Positions 20,932 to 28,921 of a DNA stretch of 64,000 nucleotides are shown piece after piece (positions within the stretch are counted from its first letter, which is position 1; each line of letters opens with the position of its first letter). The stretch lies in NCBI GenBank assembly GCA_027489175.1, contig JAIYAE010000014.1, positions 464,037 through 528,036 on the forward strand, in the 5' to 3' direction. Under the pieces are notes generated by a model. That model had not been told where the DNA came from. It ran no database searches and worked only from the letters and a program-made list of their open reading frames with translations. The position numbers and the translations under genes were made by a program. Source of the stretch: Rhodobacter sp. GTDB taxonomy: Bacteria > Pseudomonadota > Alphaproteobacteria > Rhodobacterales > Rhodobacteraceae.

Positions 20932-21393
20932 CTATCTGCGGCCGAACCAACGGCGGGTGCGGGCGGCCCAAAGATCGAACTCCGGCCCGAAGGCCAGGGT
21001 CAGCCGCGCCTCTTCATCCCGGATGAAGCGGGTCTGGATCACCCAGACGAACCCCGCGACCAAGGGCAGCGCCAGCACGGCATCCAGCCAAAGGATCGCC
21101 CCGATCAGGATAAGCGCATCAGAGAGGTAAATCGGATTGCGCGACCAGCTGAAGAGGCCCGAGGTCACGAGCGACGACGGATCGCGCCGGGGGATCACCG
21201 TTGTCTGCGCCAGCGCCATCTGTGCCGCCGCCCCAAGCGTGATCAGCACGCCGATGCCGATCAGCCCGATGCCAAGCATATCTCCAAGCCCCGCGAAGAC
21301 CACGGGTGACGCCAGCGACAAAAGCCACGCCGCCACCAGATGGGCGACCAGCCAGACCGGCGGCAAATCAAGAATGGCAAGGATCGGGCGCAA
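20932..21393 (-). CDS. Isoprenylcysteine methyltransferase-like membrane protein (ICMT/PEMT family)
   Basis: A 153-residue integral membrane protein with about four hydrophobic segments. The key element is GLFSWSRNPIYLSDALILIG (residues 83-102), the RNPxY motif of the isoprenylcysteine carboxyl methyltransferase/phospholipid methyltransferase family, and the FIRDEEARLTLAFGPEF segment with the conserved E-E/F-G pattern that binds S-adenosylmethionine. Bacterial members methylate unknown small molecules or lipids. It stands alone between pntA and the PEBP-like gene. Family membership is good; substrate unknown. Confidence 0.75.
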   Translation of the reverse strand: MRPILAILDLPPVWLVAHLVAAWLLSLASPVVFAGLGDMLGIGLIGIGVLITLGAAAQMALAQTTVIPRRDPSSLVTSGLFSWSRNPIYLSDALILIGAILWLDAVLALPLVAGFVWVIQTRFIRDEEARLTLAFGPEFDLWAARTRRWFGRR

Positions 21394-21444
21394 AGGGGTC
21401 TCCTTCGCGCCCGATCTAGACAGAGGGTCAGCCCCGGCGCAAGC

Positions 21445-21981
21445 CTAGCGACCGAATGTGGCTGTCAGCGTTGCCGTCTCCAGCGCCATGGCGTTGGCGT
21501 AGAAACCCACCAGCGCGCCAGAGGCATTGGCGTCAATCGGCAAGGCCGCCTCGGGGATCGCAAAGAGGGTGAAGACATAGCGGTGCGGGGCCGCCCCTTC
21601 CGGCGGGCAGGCACCGCCAAAGCCGGGGGTTCCGAAGTCCGTCCGCCCCTCCACCGCGCCTTCGGGCAGCGTCTCGGCGGTGACACCGGCGGGCAGGCCG
21701 GTCACATCGGCGGGGATATTGGCCACGGTCCAGTGCCACCAGCCTGACCCGGTCGGCGCATCGGGATCATAGAGCGTCAGGATCAGGCTTTGCGCCCCGT
21801 CCGGCACACCGGACCACGCCAGCGCGGGCGACAGGTTCGGCCCTTCGCAGCCAAAGCCGTTCAGCACCTGCGCTGCAGGCAGCGTGCCGCCGTCCGTGAA
21901 ATCGGGCGCGGTCAGGACCATCTCGGCCAGCGCGGGGCTGGCGAAAAGGGATAGGGCGAGGGCAAGGCTACGGGTCGGCAT
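21445..21981 (-). CDS. YbhB/YbcL-type PEBP-like secreted protein
   Basis: A 178-residue protein with a cleavable signal (MPTRSLALALSLFASPALA, cut before EMVL) and the complete phosphatidylethanolamine-binding/Raf-kinase-inhibitor-like fold. Conserved pocket motifs are GPNLSPALAWSGVPDGAQS, DPDAPTGSGWWHWTVANIP (residues about 72-90) and GTPGFGGACPPEGAAPHRY. Bacterial YbhB/YbcL proteins are small ligand-binding proteins of uncertain role; the signal puts this copy in the periplasm. It lies 32 nt downstream of the AraC regulator gene in the same direction. Confidence 0.85.
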   Translation of the reverse strand: MPTRSLALALSLFASPALAEMVLTAPDFTDGGTLPAAQVLNGFGCEGPNLSPALAWSGVPDGAQSLILTLYDPDAPTGSGWWHWTVANIPADVTGLPAGVTAETLPEGAVEGRTDFGTPGFGGACPPEGAAPHRYVFTLFAIPEAALPIDANASGALVGFYANAMALETATLTATFGR

Positions 21982-22013
21982 GGGCAGGCTCCTGTTGGGT
22001 GGGAGCCTTAATG

Positions 22014-22856
22014 CTACTCCGCCGCCCGCACGCCCGTGATGCCGGGCCGATCAATCGCCGTGCCGTCCCGCTCAGCCCGGATCGCGCTGGGTGCGAGCCC
22101 AAACCGCACCCGGAATCGCAGCGCAAAGCGCGAGGGTGAGGCATAGCCGACCTGAAATGCAATCTCCTGCACCGGCAGATCAGTCGCCTGCAACAGCCCC
22201 AGCGCCCGGTTCATCCGCAGGTCGGTCAAGAGGGCGGCCAGGCCCGTCCCCTCCTCCACCATATGGCGGCGCAGGGTAGCCTCGCTTAGCCCATGGGCGC
22301 GGGCCACTTCAGCCGCTGGCCAGTGGCGGGCAAGGTCGGCCCCAGCCAACGCGCGGATGCGGTCTGACAGGCTGGGCGGCTTTGGCGGCGGCAGGCGCAG
22401 ACCAAGAGTGTCCATCCAGAGAAGCACCTCCAGCACCGCGTGGTCACGGATGGCAGTGGGCGTCGCCGGGCGACGGCACAGGTCCAGCGCACGGTCGAAC
22501 GCCGCCAGCGCGCGGGGATCAGCGGTTGCACCCGCCGTGCGGGGGCCGGTCGGCGCCACGATCCCGGGCGCAATCACGATTGCCGTCGCGCGGTAAGGGC
22601 CGTCCGGCGCGGGGTGGTTTTCGACGTCCAGCGGCAGTTGCGCGGGCATCAGGGTCAGCTGCCCCGCCGGAACCAACGCATCAACCGCGCCACGGATGAC
22701 CTTGCGCCCGGCTTCGACCCGCAGGATCACCGGCGCTTCGCCCACGACGGAGCGAAACTGCGCCCGCACCCCTTGCCGCAGCCGCACCACATCCGGCGCG
22801 CGCGGATCGGGGCGCGGCGGGTCGGGGTCAAGCGGGATGGGCGCGTGCCGTGTCAT
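22014..22856 (-). CDS. AraC-family transcriptional regulator
   Basis: A 280-residue regulator. The C-terminal 100 residues contain two helix-turn-helix units: WPAAEVARAHGLSEATLRRHMVEEG and the canonical PVQEIAFQVGYASPSRFALRFRVRFGLAPS. The N-terminal part, with GAVDALVPAGQLTLMPAQLPLDV, resembles the AraC_N (AraC type I) sensor domain. It is divergent from kynU across 89 nt, the usual arrangement for a regulator of the neighbouring operon, so control of kynU-ridA-GNAT is likely but unproven. No clear operator was recognised in the gap. Confidence 0.8.
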   Translation of the reverse strand: MTRHAPIPLDPDPPRPDPRAPDVVRLRQGVRAQFRSVVGEAPVILRVEAGRKVIRGAVDALVPAGQLTLMPAQLPLDVENHPAPDGPYRATAIVIAPGIVAPTGPRTAGATADPRALAAFDRALDLCRRPATPTAIRDHAVLEVLLWMDTLGLRLPPPKPPSLSDRIRALAGADLARHWPAAEVARAHGLSEATLRRHMVEEGTGLAALLTDLRMNRALGLLQATDLPVQEIAFQVGYASPSRFALRFRVRFGLAPSAIRAERDGTAIDRPGITGVRAAE

Positions 22857-22945
22857 ACCGCCAGCGTGGCAGGCTTCACCGCCTTAGGGAAGCCCTTGGC
22901 AAGTGCCGCCGTTCCCCCGATAACGGGCAGCGAAGGAGACCCCCC

Positions 22946-24142
22946 ATGCCCATCGATTTCGCCGCCAAGAAGGCCCTGTTCCACCTGCCCGAAGGGGTGA
23001 TCTACCTTGACGGCAACTCGCTTGGGCCAATGGTCAAGACCGCCCCGGCGGCGGTGGACCGGGTGGTGCAGGCCGAATGGGGTGAATTGTTGATCCGCGG
23101 CTGGAACAAGGCCGGCTGGATGGCGCAACCGGCCGCTTTGGGAAACCGGGTGGGCAAGCTGATCGGGGCGGAACCGGGGACAGTGGTCTTGGGCGACACG
23201 CTGTCGATCAAGGTCTACCAGGCCCTCGCCTCGGCGCTTGAGATGAACCCGAAGCGCCGGGTGATCCTGTCCGACACCGGCAACTTTCCATCAGACCTTT
23301 ATATGGCCGAGGGGCTTTGCCGCACCCTTGGCGGGCAGTACCATCTGAAAACCGTCGCTCCGGAAGAAGCGATGGCCGCCATCGACGAGACCACCGCCGT
23401 CGTCATGCTGACCGAGGTTGACTACCGCACCGGCCGCCGCCACCACATGGCCGACATCACCGCCCGCGCGCATGAAATGGGGGCGATCACCGTCTGGGAC
23501 CTTGCCCACAGCGCGGGCGCCCTGCCGGTGGACCTTGCCGGGGCCAAGGCCGATTTCGCCGTTGGCTGCACCTACAAATACCTGAACTCCGGCCCCGGCG
23601 GCCCGGCCTTCATCTATGTGGCCCCAAGACATGCCGAGGTTGCGCGCCCTGCCCTGTCCGGCTGGCTGGGCCACGCTGCCCCATTCGCCTTTGACCTGGA
23701 CTATCGCCCCGGTCTGGGGATCGAACGGATGCGGGTCGGCACGCCCCCGGTCCTGCAAATGGCTGCGCTTGAGGCTGCGATGGATGTCTGGGACGGCGTG
23801 AGCATGGCCGAGGTGCATGCCCAATCCCTCCGCCTGCAGGACCAGTTCATCAAGGGGGTCGAGGCGCGGGTGAAGGGTCTGACCCTGGCCACGCCCCGGT
23901 CGCATTTGATGCGCGGCAGTCAGGTGTCGTTCCGCCACCCCGAAGGCTATGCCATCATGCAGGCCCTGATCGCCGAAGGCGTGATCGGCGATTTCCGCGC
24001 GCCCGACATCCTGCGCTTCGGCTTCACGCCGCTTTACATTGACGAAGACGACGTCGCCCGCGCGGTCAGCATCCTGGCCCGGATCATCGACTACGGCACC
24101 TGGGACAAGCCGGAATTCAAAGCCCGCGCGGCCGTGACGTGA
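22946..24142 (+). CDS. kynU: Kynureninase
   Basis: A 398-residue PLP enzyme that hydrolyses kynurenine to anthranilate and alanine in tryptophan breakdown. The start MPIDFAAKKALFHLPEGVIYLDGNSLGP is typical. The PLP lysine is Lys211 in CTYKYLNSGPGGP, the co-factor contacts are in SDTGNFPSDLY (109-119), EVDYRTG (157-163) and WDLAHSAGA (184-192). The ATG at 22946 follows GGAGAC. The genes for tryptophan dioxygenase and formamidase, which would complete the route, are not in this window. It leads a three-gene unit with ridA and a GNAT gene 13 and 3 nt apart. Confidence 0.93.
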   Translation: MPIDFAAKKALFHLPEGVIYLDGNSLGPMVKTAPAAVDRVVQAEWGELLIRGWNKAGWMAQPAALGNRVGKLIGAEPGTVVLGDTLSIKVYQALASALEMNPKRRVILSDTGNFPSDLYMAEGLCRTLGGQYHLKTVAPEEAMAAIDETTAVVMLTEVDYRTGRRHHMADITARAHEMGAITVWDLAHSAGALPVDLAGAKADFAVGCTYKYLNSGPGGPAFIYVAPRHAEVARPALSGWLGHAAPFAFDLDYRPGLGIERMRVGTPPVLQMAALEAAMDVWDGVSMAEVHAQSLRLQDQFIKGVEARVKGLTLATPRSHLMRGSQVSFRHPEGYAIMQALIAEGVIGDFRAPDILRFGFTPLYIDEDDVARAVSILARIIDYGTWDKPEFKARAAVT

Positions 24143-24155
24143 AGGGGTTGACCAG

Positions 24156-24548
24156 ATGATCAGCTTCCACAACCCGCCCACGATGCCAAAACCCGCCTCG
24201 CGCTACAGCCAGCTGGCGCTGGCCGAAGGCGTGACCCGGCGGCTGGAAATCTCCGGCCAGATCGGCGTGCATCCCGATGGCACCCTGGCCGAGGGGTTGG
24301 AGGCGCAGCTTGACGCCGCCCTTGCCAACATCGACCGCGCGCTGGCGGCAGCGGGGATGACCCGCGCCAACCTGATGAAGATCACCGTCTACCTGACCCA
24401 GAACACGGCCGAGGCCGTGGCCAGTTACCGCGCCCGGCGCGATTACTGGGTCGGCGACGGGCCACCACCCGCATCGACCCTTCTGATCGTCGCAGGCCTT
24501 GCCGCGCCTGCGCTGCTGGTTGAGGTGGACGCGGTCGCCGCCGGCTGA
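24156..24548 (+). CDS. RidA-family protein (enamine/imine deaminase-like)
   Basis: A 130-residue member of the RidA/YjgF/UK114 family. Typical elements are SRYSQLALAEG, LEISGQIGVHPDG, EAQLDAALANIDRALAAAGMTRANLMKITVYLTQ and the C-terminal STLLIVAGLAAPALLVEVDAVA. RidA hydrolyses reactive enamine/imine intermediates released by PLP enzymes; being 13 nt behind kynU, it may clean up by-products of kynureninase or another enzyme of the pathway. The catalytic arginine of canonical RidA (in the R-x-x-V/E near residue 105) is replaced here by a proline/alanine-rich stretch, so this may be a Rid subfamily without deaminase activity. Confidence 0.8.
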   Translation: MISFHNPPTMPKPASRYSQLALAEGVTRRLEISGQIGVHPDGTLAEGLEAQLDAALANIDRALAAAGMTRANLMKITVYLTQNTAEAVASYRARRDYWVGDGPPPASTLLIVAGLAAPALLVEVDAVAAG

Positions 24549-24551
24549 CCG

Positions 24552-25022
24552 ATGACCCGGCTTATCCGCCCCTACCGCCCGGAAGACCGCGCTGCTGCAA
24601 AGCTGATCTACCGCCGAGCGATCCTGGAAGGCACCGCTGACGTGATCGGTGAGGCCGAGCGCATCGCCTGGGCGGGGACGCCGGAAATCGATCCGATCAC
24701 CGAAGACAAGCTGAACTCGCAATGGTGCTGGATTGCCGAGGAGGACGGCCGCCCGACCGGCTTCATGTCGCTTTGTCCCGACGGGCTTCTCGACATGGCT
24801 TTCGTCATCCCCGAGGTGATGGGCAAAGGCACCGCCGCAGCCCTGTATGACGTGCTTTTGGCAAAGGCCCGCGCCGAAGGCCTGCCACGTCTAACCGTCC
24901 TTGCCAGCGACTTTTCGCGGGGCTTCCTTCTCAAGTGGGGCTGGCAGGTCGACAGCGACGGGATGGAGGAATTTGACGGATACCTCTACCATCTGTCGCA
25001 CATGTCTTTGTCCCCAGTCTGA
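24552..25022 (+). CDS. GNAT-family N-acetyltransferase
   Basis: A 156-residue acetyltransferase-fold protein. The start MTRLIRPYRPEDRAAAKLIYRRA is the usual first strand and helix; motif A is weak but visible as LDMAFVIPEVMGKGTAAALYDVLLAKARAEG (V-x-P-x-x-x-G-K-G), binding acetyl-CoA. It follows ridA after 3 nt, so it is in the kynU operon. The substrate could be an amine from kynurenine breakdown or something unrelated; sequence does not say. Confidence 0.8.
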   Translation: MTRLIRPYRPEDRAAAKLIYRRAILEGTADVIGEAERIAWAGTPEIDPITEDKLNSQWCWIAEEDGRPTGFMSLCPDGLLDMAFVIPEVMGKGTAAALYDVLLAKARAEGLPRLTVLASDFSRGFLLKWGWQVDSDGMEEFDGYLYHLSHMSLSPV

Positions 25023-25139
25023 CCCCAGCGCCCCTTCATCCCGGCCCCTGCGGCACCCTTGCGGTCAGGAAATCCTGCTTTCCGCCTGTTTTGACGTGGT
25101 TTTCACGCGCCCGTGATCATATTCCAAGCCCCGCACGGT

Positions 25140-25168
25140 TTGACGCGCGCTCACGGGTCGGTTACCGT
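25140..25168 (+). promoter_or_regulatory. Candidate sigma-70 promoter of the L,D-transpeptidase gene
   Basis: TTGACG at 25140-25145, a 17-nt spacer and TACCGT at 25163-25168 lie 58 nt ahead of the gene start, inside the 203-nt gap after the GNAT gene. Pattern-based inference. Confidence 0.35.
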
Positions 25169-25225
25169 CGCGGCAAGAAGCCGTGGGCCCTGCCCCCGCG
25201 GCCCCTGCCCAAGAAAGCCCTTGTG

Positions 25226-26173
25226 ATGCGCCTGATTTCTACCCTTTTCCGCCATCGCACCATGGTTCCGGCCGTTCTGGCCCTGATGGTCCTTGGCGCC
25301 TGCGTTGATCCTTCGATCAGCCCCTCGACGTCAAACCAGCCGCTGCCGAAGCCGGATGAGAATGTCTACGTCGCCACCATGGACGCAGGCATCCAAATTC
25401 CCGCCCTGCCGCAGGAAGAGATCCCCGAGACCTACCGCCGCCAGGTCGTGGCCTATGAAACCGATCAGGCTCCGGGCACGATCATCATCAACCCGAAGAC
25501 CCGGCTGCTGTATTACGTGGTCGGCAAGAACAAGGCGATCCGCTACGGCATTTCCGTCGGCCGCGCCGGGTTTGAATGGTCCGGCACCGCCGATGTGGTC
25601 GAGAAAAAGCAGTGGCCGACCTGGACCCCGCCGAAAGAGATGATCGAGCGGGATCCGAAGCTGGCCAAATGGGAAAAGGGTCAGCCTGGCGGGCCGACCA
25701 ACCCCCTGGGCGCACGGGCGATCTACCTGAAATCGGGTGGCATCGACTATGGCTACCGCATCCACGGCACCCCGGACTGGAAATCGATCGGGCGCAATGC
25801 CTCGTCCGGCTGCATCCGGATGATCAACCAGGACGTGATCGACCTCTATAACCGCCTGCAGGGTGGCGAAAAGGTGATCGTGCTGACGGCATCGGGCGAA
25901 ATGCCGAAAGGGCTGTACATCCCGAAGCCGCCCGCACCGAAGAAGAAGGAAGTCGTGGCCCCAGTCACGCCGGTGCCCGCGCTGACCATCCTGCCGCCGC
26001 CGTCCATCGCGGTCGGCGGTGCGCCAGTGGTGGTGCCTGCCGCCACTCCGGCAGTGGCCCCGACGGCCGCGCCCGTGGTCGTGGCCCCTGCCCCGGCGGC
26101 GACCCCGGCCCCGGCCCCGGTCCCGACTTGCGCCACCGCTTTGGTGAATGGCGTCTGCCCGCCAAGTCCGTAA
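25226..26173 (+). CDS. L,D-transpeptidase lipoprotein (YkuD domain) with Pro/Ala-rich tail
   Basis: A 315-residue envelope enzyme. Residues 1-26 form a lipoprotein signal with the lipobox VLGAC (Cys26). The YkuD domain spans about 85-230, with His180 in YRIHGTPD and the nucleophile Cys196 in ASSGCIRM. Such enzymes cross-link meso-diaminopimelate residues of peptidoglycan or attach proteins to it. After residue 245 the chain is a low-complexity Pro/Ala/Val tail ending in CATALVNGVCPPSP, which could span the periplasm or bind the wall. The ATG at 25226 was chosen because it begins the signal; the upstream 45 codons have no leader character. A bidirectional terminator follows. Confidence 0.88.
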   Translation: MRLISTLFRHRTMVPAVLALMVLGACVDPSISPSTSNQPLPKPDENVYVATMDAGIQIPALPQEEIPETYRRQVVAYETDQAPGTIIINPKTRLLYYVVGKNKAIRYGISVGRAGFEWSGTADVVEKKQWPTWTPPKEMIERDPKLAKWEKGQPGGPTNPLGARAIYLKSGGIDYGYRIHGTPDWKSIGRNASSGCIRMINQDVIDLYNRLQGGEKVIVLTASGEMPKGLYIPKPPAPKKKEVVAPVTPVPALTILPPPSIAVGGAPVVVPAATPAVAPTAAPVVVAPAPAATPAPAPVPTCATALVNGVCPPSP

Positions 26174-26191
26174 CCGGCCCATCCGGTTGAC

Positions 26192-26219
26192 AAAGGGGGC
26201 GCCACCGGCGCCCCCTTTT
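26192..26219 (+). terminator. Bidirectional rho-independent terminator
   Basis: A 12-bp stem, AAAGGGGGCGCC / GGCGCCCCCTTT, around a 3-nt loop, followed by T on the plus strand and with T-rich sequence on the minus strand as well. It lies between two convergent genes and should stop both transcripts. Confidence 0.85.
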
Positions 26220-26223
26220 GCAT

Positions 26224-26904
26224 TCAAAGCCAGCGGTCGTAATCGCTGACCAACAGGTGCAGCGGGGCCTCATCCTCTTCGATCTCGGCAAAGCGGCCAA
26301 TGGGTTCGACAAAGATGTTGTCGGTCACATCGTCGTTCACGGTCGAAACTTCGCCGATCAGCACATCGCCCCCCTCACCCCAGAAGGCATGCCAATCGCC
26401 CGGCATCAGCGTGACGCTTTCCCCTGGCGCGAGTTTCAGCTTCTCACCGGGGCCGTAACGCCGCGCGATCCCGTCGCAATGGACCATGCCACCTTTGTCG
26501 CGGGCAAACGCGCCTTGGTCGTCGGACCCGTAAAGCTCCACCACCAGCGTGGCACCGCCACGGTTGATGATATCTTCCGCCTTGATGACATGGGTGTGCA
26601 TCGGGGAAAGCTGGTCCTGCCGCGAGATCAGCAGCTTCTCGGCATAGCACATGCCGCCCCCGCGCTGCAGGTCGGCCAGCCGCCCGTTGCGCAAGGTGAA
26701 AAGGAACAGGCCCATCTGATCAAACCGGCCTTGGCCGTAATCCGTGATGTCCCACCCACAGCGCGCCGTGACCAGCGCACCCGCATCGGTGCGGGCCTTG
26801 AACTGGTCCGGCGTCCAATAGGCAAAGGGCGGCAGCACAAAGCCGTGGTGGCGGATCAGGTCATCCGCCGCGCGCATGATGTCGTTGATGCGGGATCGTT
26901 TCAT
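26224..26904 (-). CDS. D-lyxose/D-mannose isomerase-like cupin enzyme
   Basis: A 226-residue cupin protein that matches the D-lyxose ketol-isomerase family. The metal site is visible: His103 and His105 in MHTHVIKAEDI, Glu109, and His172 in PGDWHAFWG; the N terminus MKRSRINDIMRAADDLIRHHGFVLPPFA is also typical. Characterised members interconvert D-lyxose and D-xylulose, and D-mannose and D-fructose. No sugar transporter or kinase is nearby. Instead its ATG overlaps the stop of the MATE exporter gene by 4 nt, so the two are co-expressed from the TetR-controlled promoter region. Confidence 0.8.
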   Translation of the reverse strand: MKRSRINDIMRAADDLIRHHGFVLPPFAYWTPDQFKARTDAGALVTARCGWDITDYGQGRFDQMGLFLFTLRNGRLADLQRGGGMCYAEKLLISRQDQLSPMHTHVIKAEDIINRGGATLVVELYGSDDQGAFARDKGGMVHCDGIARRYGPGEKLKLAPGESVTLMPGDWHAFWGEGGDVLIGEVSTVNDDVTDNIFVEPIGRFAEIEEDEAPLHLLVSDYDRWL

Positions 26905-28256
26905 GGGGTTCCTCCAAGGTTTGGCGTGACCCTAGCCGCTCCCGTCTGCCGAAGAAAGCGCCAGACAAGGATCAGCCCCGCCAGCCCCAGCGCAATCACG
27001 AACCCCGCCCAGATGCCCGAAGGCCCCATCCCCACCGGATGGGCCAGGACCCAGCCCAAGGGCAACCCAAGCACCCAGTAGGCGCCAAGCGACACCAGCG
27101 CCGGAAACCCTGTGTCCGACAGGCCGCGCAAAGCGCCCGTCATGGTGGATTGGACCCCGTCCATCACCTGCGCGAAGGCAAAGACAAAGAAGATCGCGGC
27201 GGCGATGGTGATAACCTCGGCCTCATCGGTGATCCAGCCCGCGACCGTGCCACCATACAGCCCAAGCAGCACAGCCGCTGTCGCAAGCCACACCGTGGCC
27301 AGCCCCAGCGCCGCCCAGGTGATCGGGCGCAGCGCGCCGGTGTTGTCCGCGCCGCGTTCCTGCGCGACCCTGATCGCCACTGCGCCCGCAACGCCAAGGG
27401 GCACCATGTAAAGCAGGCCCCCCACGCTCATCGCGACCTGATTGCCGGCCAGCGCCACCGCGCCGAAGGTGCCGATCATCAATGTCGCCACCGCCATCGC
27501 CCCTGTTTCCGCCACATACATCAACCCCAGTGGCGCACCTTCGCGGGCGACCGAGGCGATCTCTGCCCCGCTGATCCCCGCCCGCAACCGCAGCCGCCGC
27601 ATCGACCGCGCCCGCGCCCAAAAGCCCCAGGCCGCCAGCAGGGCCAGGCTTTCGGCGGCAAGTGACGCGATGCCCGCCCCGGTCAAGCCCAGCATCGGCA
27701 AGGGGCCGATCCCCCAGATCAGCGCATAGTTGAGGGGCACGTTGATCCCCACGGCCAGGAAAGCAAAGCCGGTGCCAACCCAGGGGCGATCCACGGCCTC
27801 GAACGTGGCCTTGAACACCGTCAGGACCGAGAATGGCAGCATCAGCAGGGAAATCGCCACCCAGTAGGGAAACATGATGGCCAACACCTCAACCGGCTGG
27901 CCGAGCAGCGGCAAGAGTGGCCAGACCGCCAGCATCGCCGCTGCCCCGCCGCTGCCAACGATTGCACCCAGCACCAGCCCGTTGCGCAGGAGGCCCGGGA
28001 TCCGTCGCCCCTGCCCCGCCCCGTGCGCGGCCCCCACCCGGACCGACATCGCGGACAACAACCCATAAATCGCTGCGAACAGGATCACCGCCACCGCATT
28101 CGTGATCCCCACCGCCGCCAAAGGCAGTGGCCCAAGGGGGGCCAGCATCACCGAATCCGTGACGCCAAGCAGCGTAGAGGCCCCAAGCCCCGCCACAATC
28201 GGCACCGCCAGCCGCAGAAGGCCGCGCACCTCGGCCAGGGTCTTCTGCAACAACAC
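26901..28256 (-). CDS. MATE-family multidrug/metabolite exporter
   Basis: A 451-residue protein with twelve predicted membrane helices in two six-helix halves, the NorM-type MATE architecture. Landmarks are LLRLAVPIVAGLGASTLLGVTDSVMLAPLGPLPLAAVG in the first half and its counterpart LMYVAETGAMAVATLMIGTFGAVALAGNQVAMSV in the second. MATE proteins export cationic drugs or metabolites in exchange for sodium or protons. It is divergent from a TetR gene across 59 nt containing a perfect palindrome, so expression is probably induced by the exported compound. The isomerase gene downstream overlaps its end. Confidence 0.9.
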   Translation of the reverse strand: MLLQKTLAEVRGLLRLAVPIVAGLGASTLLGVTDSVMLAPLGPLPLAAVGITNAVAVILFAAIYGLLSAMSVRVGAAHGAGQGRRIPGLLRNGLVLGAIVGSGGAAAMLAVWPLLPLLGQPVEVLAIMFPYWVAISLLMLPFSVLTVFKATFEAVDRPWVGTGFAFLAVGINVPLNYALIWGIGPLPMLGLTGAGIASLAAESLALLAAWGFWARARSMRRLRLRAGISGAEIASVAREGAPLGLMYVAETGAMAVATLMIGTFGAVALAGNQVAMSVGGLLYMVPLGVAGAVAIRVAQERGADNTGALRPITWAALGLATVWLATAAVLLGLYGGTVAGWITDEAEVITIAAAIFFVFAFAQVMDGVQSTMTGALRGLSDTGFPALVSLGAYWVLGLPLGWVLAHPVGMGPSGIWAGFVIALGLAGLILVWRFLRQTGAARVTPNLGGTP

Positions 28257-28271
28257 TTGCGGCCTCCCGTC

Positions 28272-28298
28272 ATTTCACATACGCTTCGTATGTGAAAT
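28272..28298. promoter_or_regulatory. Perfect 12-bp inverted repeat, probable TetR operator
   Basis: ATTTCACATACG (28272-28283), spacer CTT, then CGTATGTGAAAT (28287-28298). The arms are perfectly complementary. It sits midway in the 59-nt gap between the divergent MATE and TetR genes, 17 nt ahead of the TetR start and 15 nt ahead of the MATE start, the classic location for an operator that controls both promoters. AT-rich arms contrast with the surrounding GC-rich DNA. Confidence 0.8.
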
Positions 28299-28315
28299 AG
28301 AAGCACACCCCCGCC

Positions 28316-28921
28316 ATGTCAACCGAACCCGACCTGCCAGCCCTTACGCCCCGCCTTGTCAGCACCCAAGCGACGATGGACCGGTTGATCAGCGCCGCGC
28401 ATCATGCCTTCGCGGCCGAAGGCTTTGCGGCCACCTCGCTGGACCGGCTGGCCGAAACCGCCATGGTCACCCGGGGCGCGCTTCACCATCACTTCACCAA
28501 CAAGGCCGGGCTGTTCGAGGCCGTCCTGCGCCGGATTGATGCCGAGATCACGGTGGAACTGCAGCAGGTCTGGCTGGCCACCCCCGACCCCTGGGAAGGC
28601 ATGCGCTCCTGCATTCACCTTTACCTTGACGCCGTTCTGCGGCCCGACCGGAAGCGCATTCTTCTGCAGGATGCCCCAGCCGTGCTGGGGATCCGCGCCT
28701 TCGACATTCTGGCAGAAACCGGCTTTGACGAGTTGGTCGCCGACCTGCAGGCCCTTGCCGACGCTGACCGCATCACGGCCAAGGACGCCGAAGCCCTGGC
28801 CCATCTTCTGAACGGCGCCATCGCAAGCCTGGCCCTTTGGGTGGCGGAAAGTGACGGTGAAAACCGCCACGCCCGCGCCCATGCCACGCTGGCCGCCCTG
28901 TTGGACGGCCTGACGCGTTAG
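28316..28921 (+). CDS. TetR/AcrR-family transcriptional repressor
   Basis: A 201-residue regulator. The N-terminal DNA-binding domain is typical: LISAAHHAFAAEGFAATSLDRLAETAMVTRGALHHHFTNKAGLFEAVL (residues about 24-72), with the helix-turn-helix and the YxHF-like HHHFTNK motif. The C-terminal helical domain would bind an inducer. Position and palindrome indicate that it represses the divergent MATE-isomerase operon and itself. About 20 residues precede the usual domain start, and an internal ATG at residue 21 (ATMDRL) could be an alternative start; the SD supports neither strongly. It converges with the HerA-like gene with a 4-nt overlap. Confidence 0.88.
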   Translation: MSTEPDLPALTPRLVSTQATMDRLISAAHHAFAAEGFAATSLDRLAETAMVTRGALHHHFTNKAGLFEAVLRRIDAEITVELQQVWLATPDPWEGMRSCIHLYLDAVLRPDRKRILLQDAPAVLGIRAFDILAETGFDELVADLQALADADRITAKDAEALAHLLNGAIASLALWVAESDGENRHARAHATLAALLDGLTR

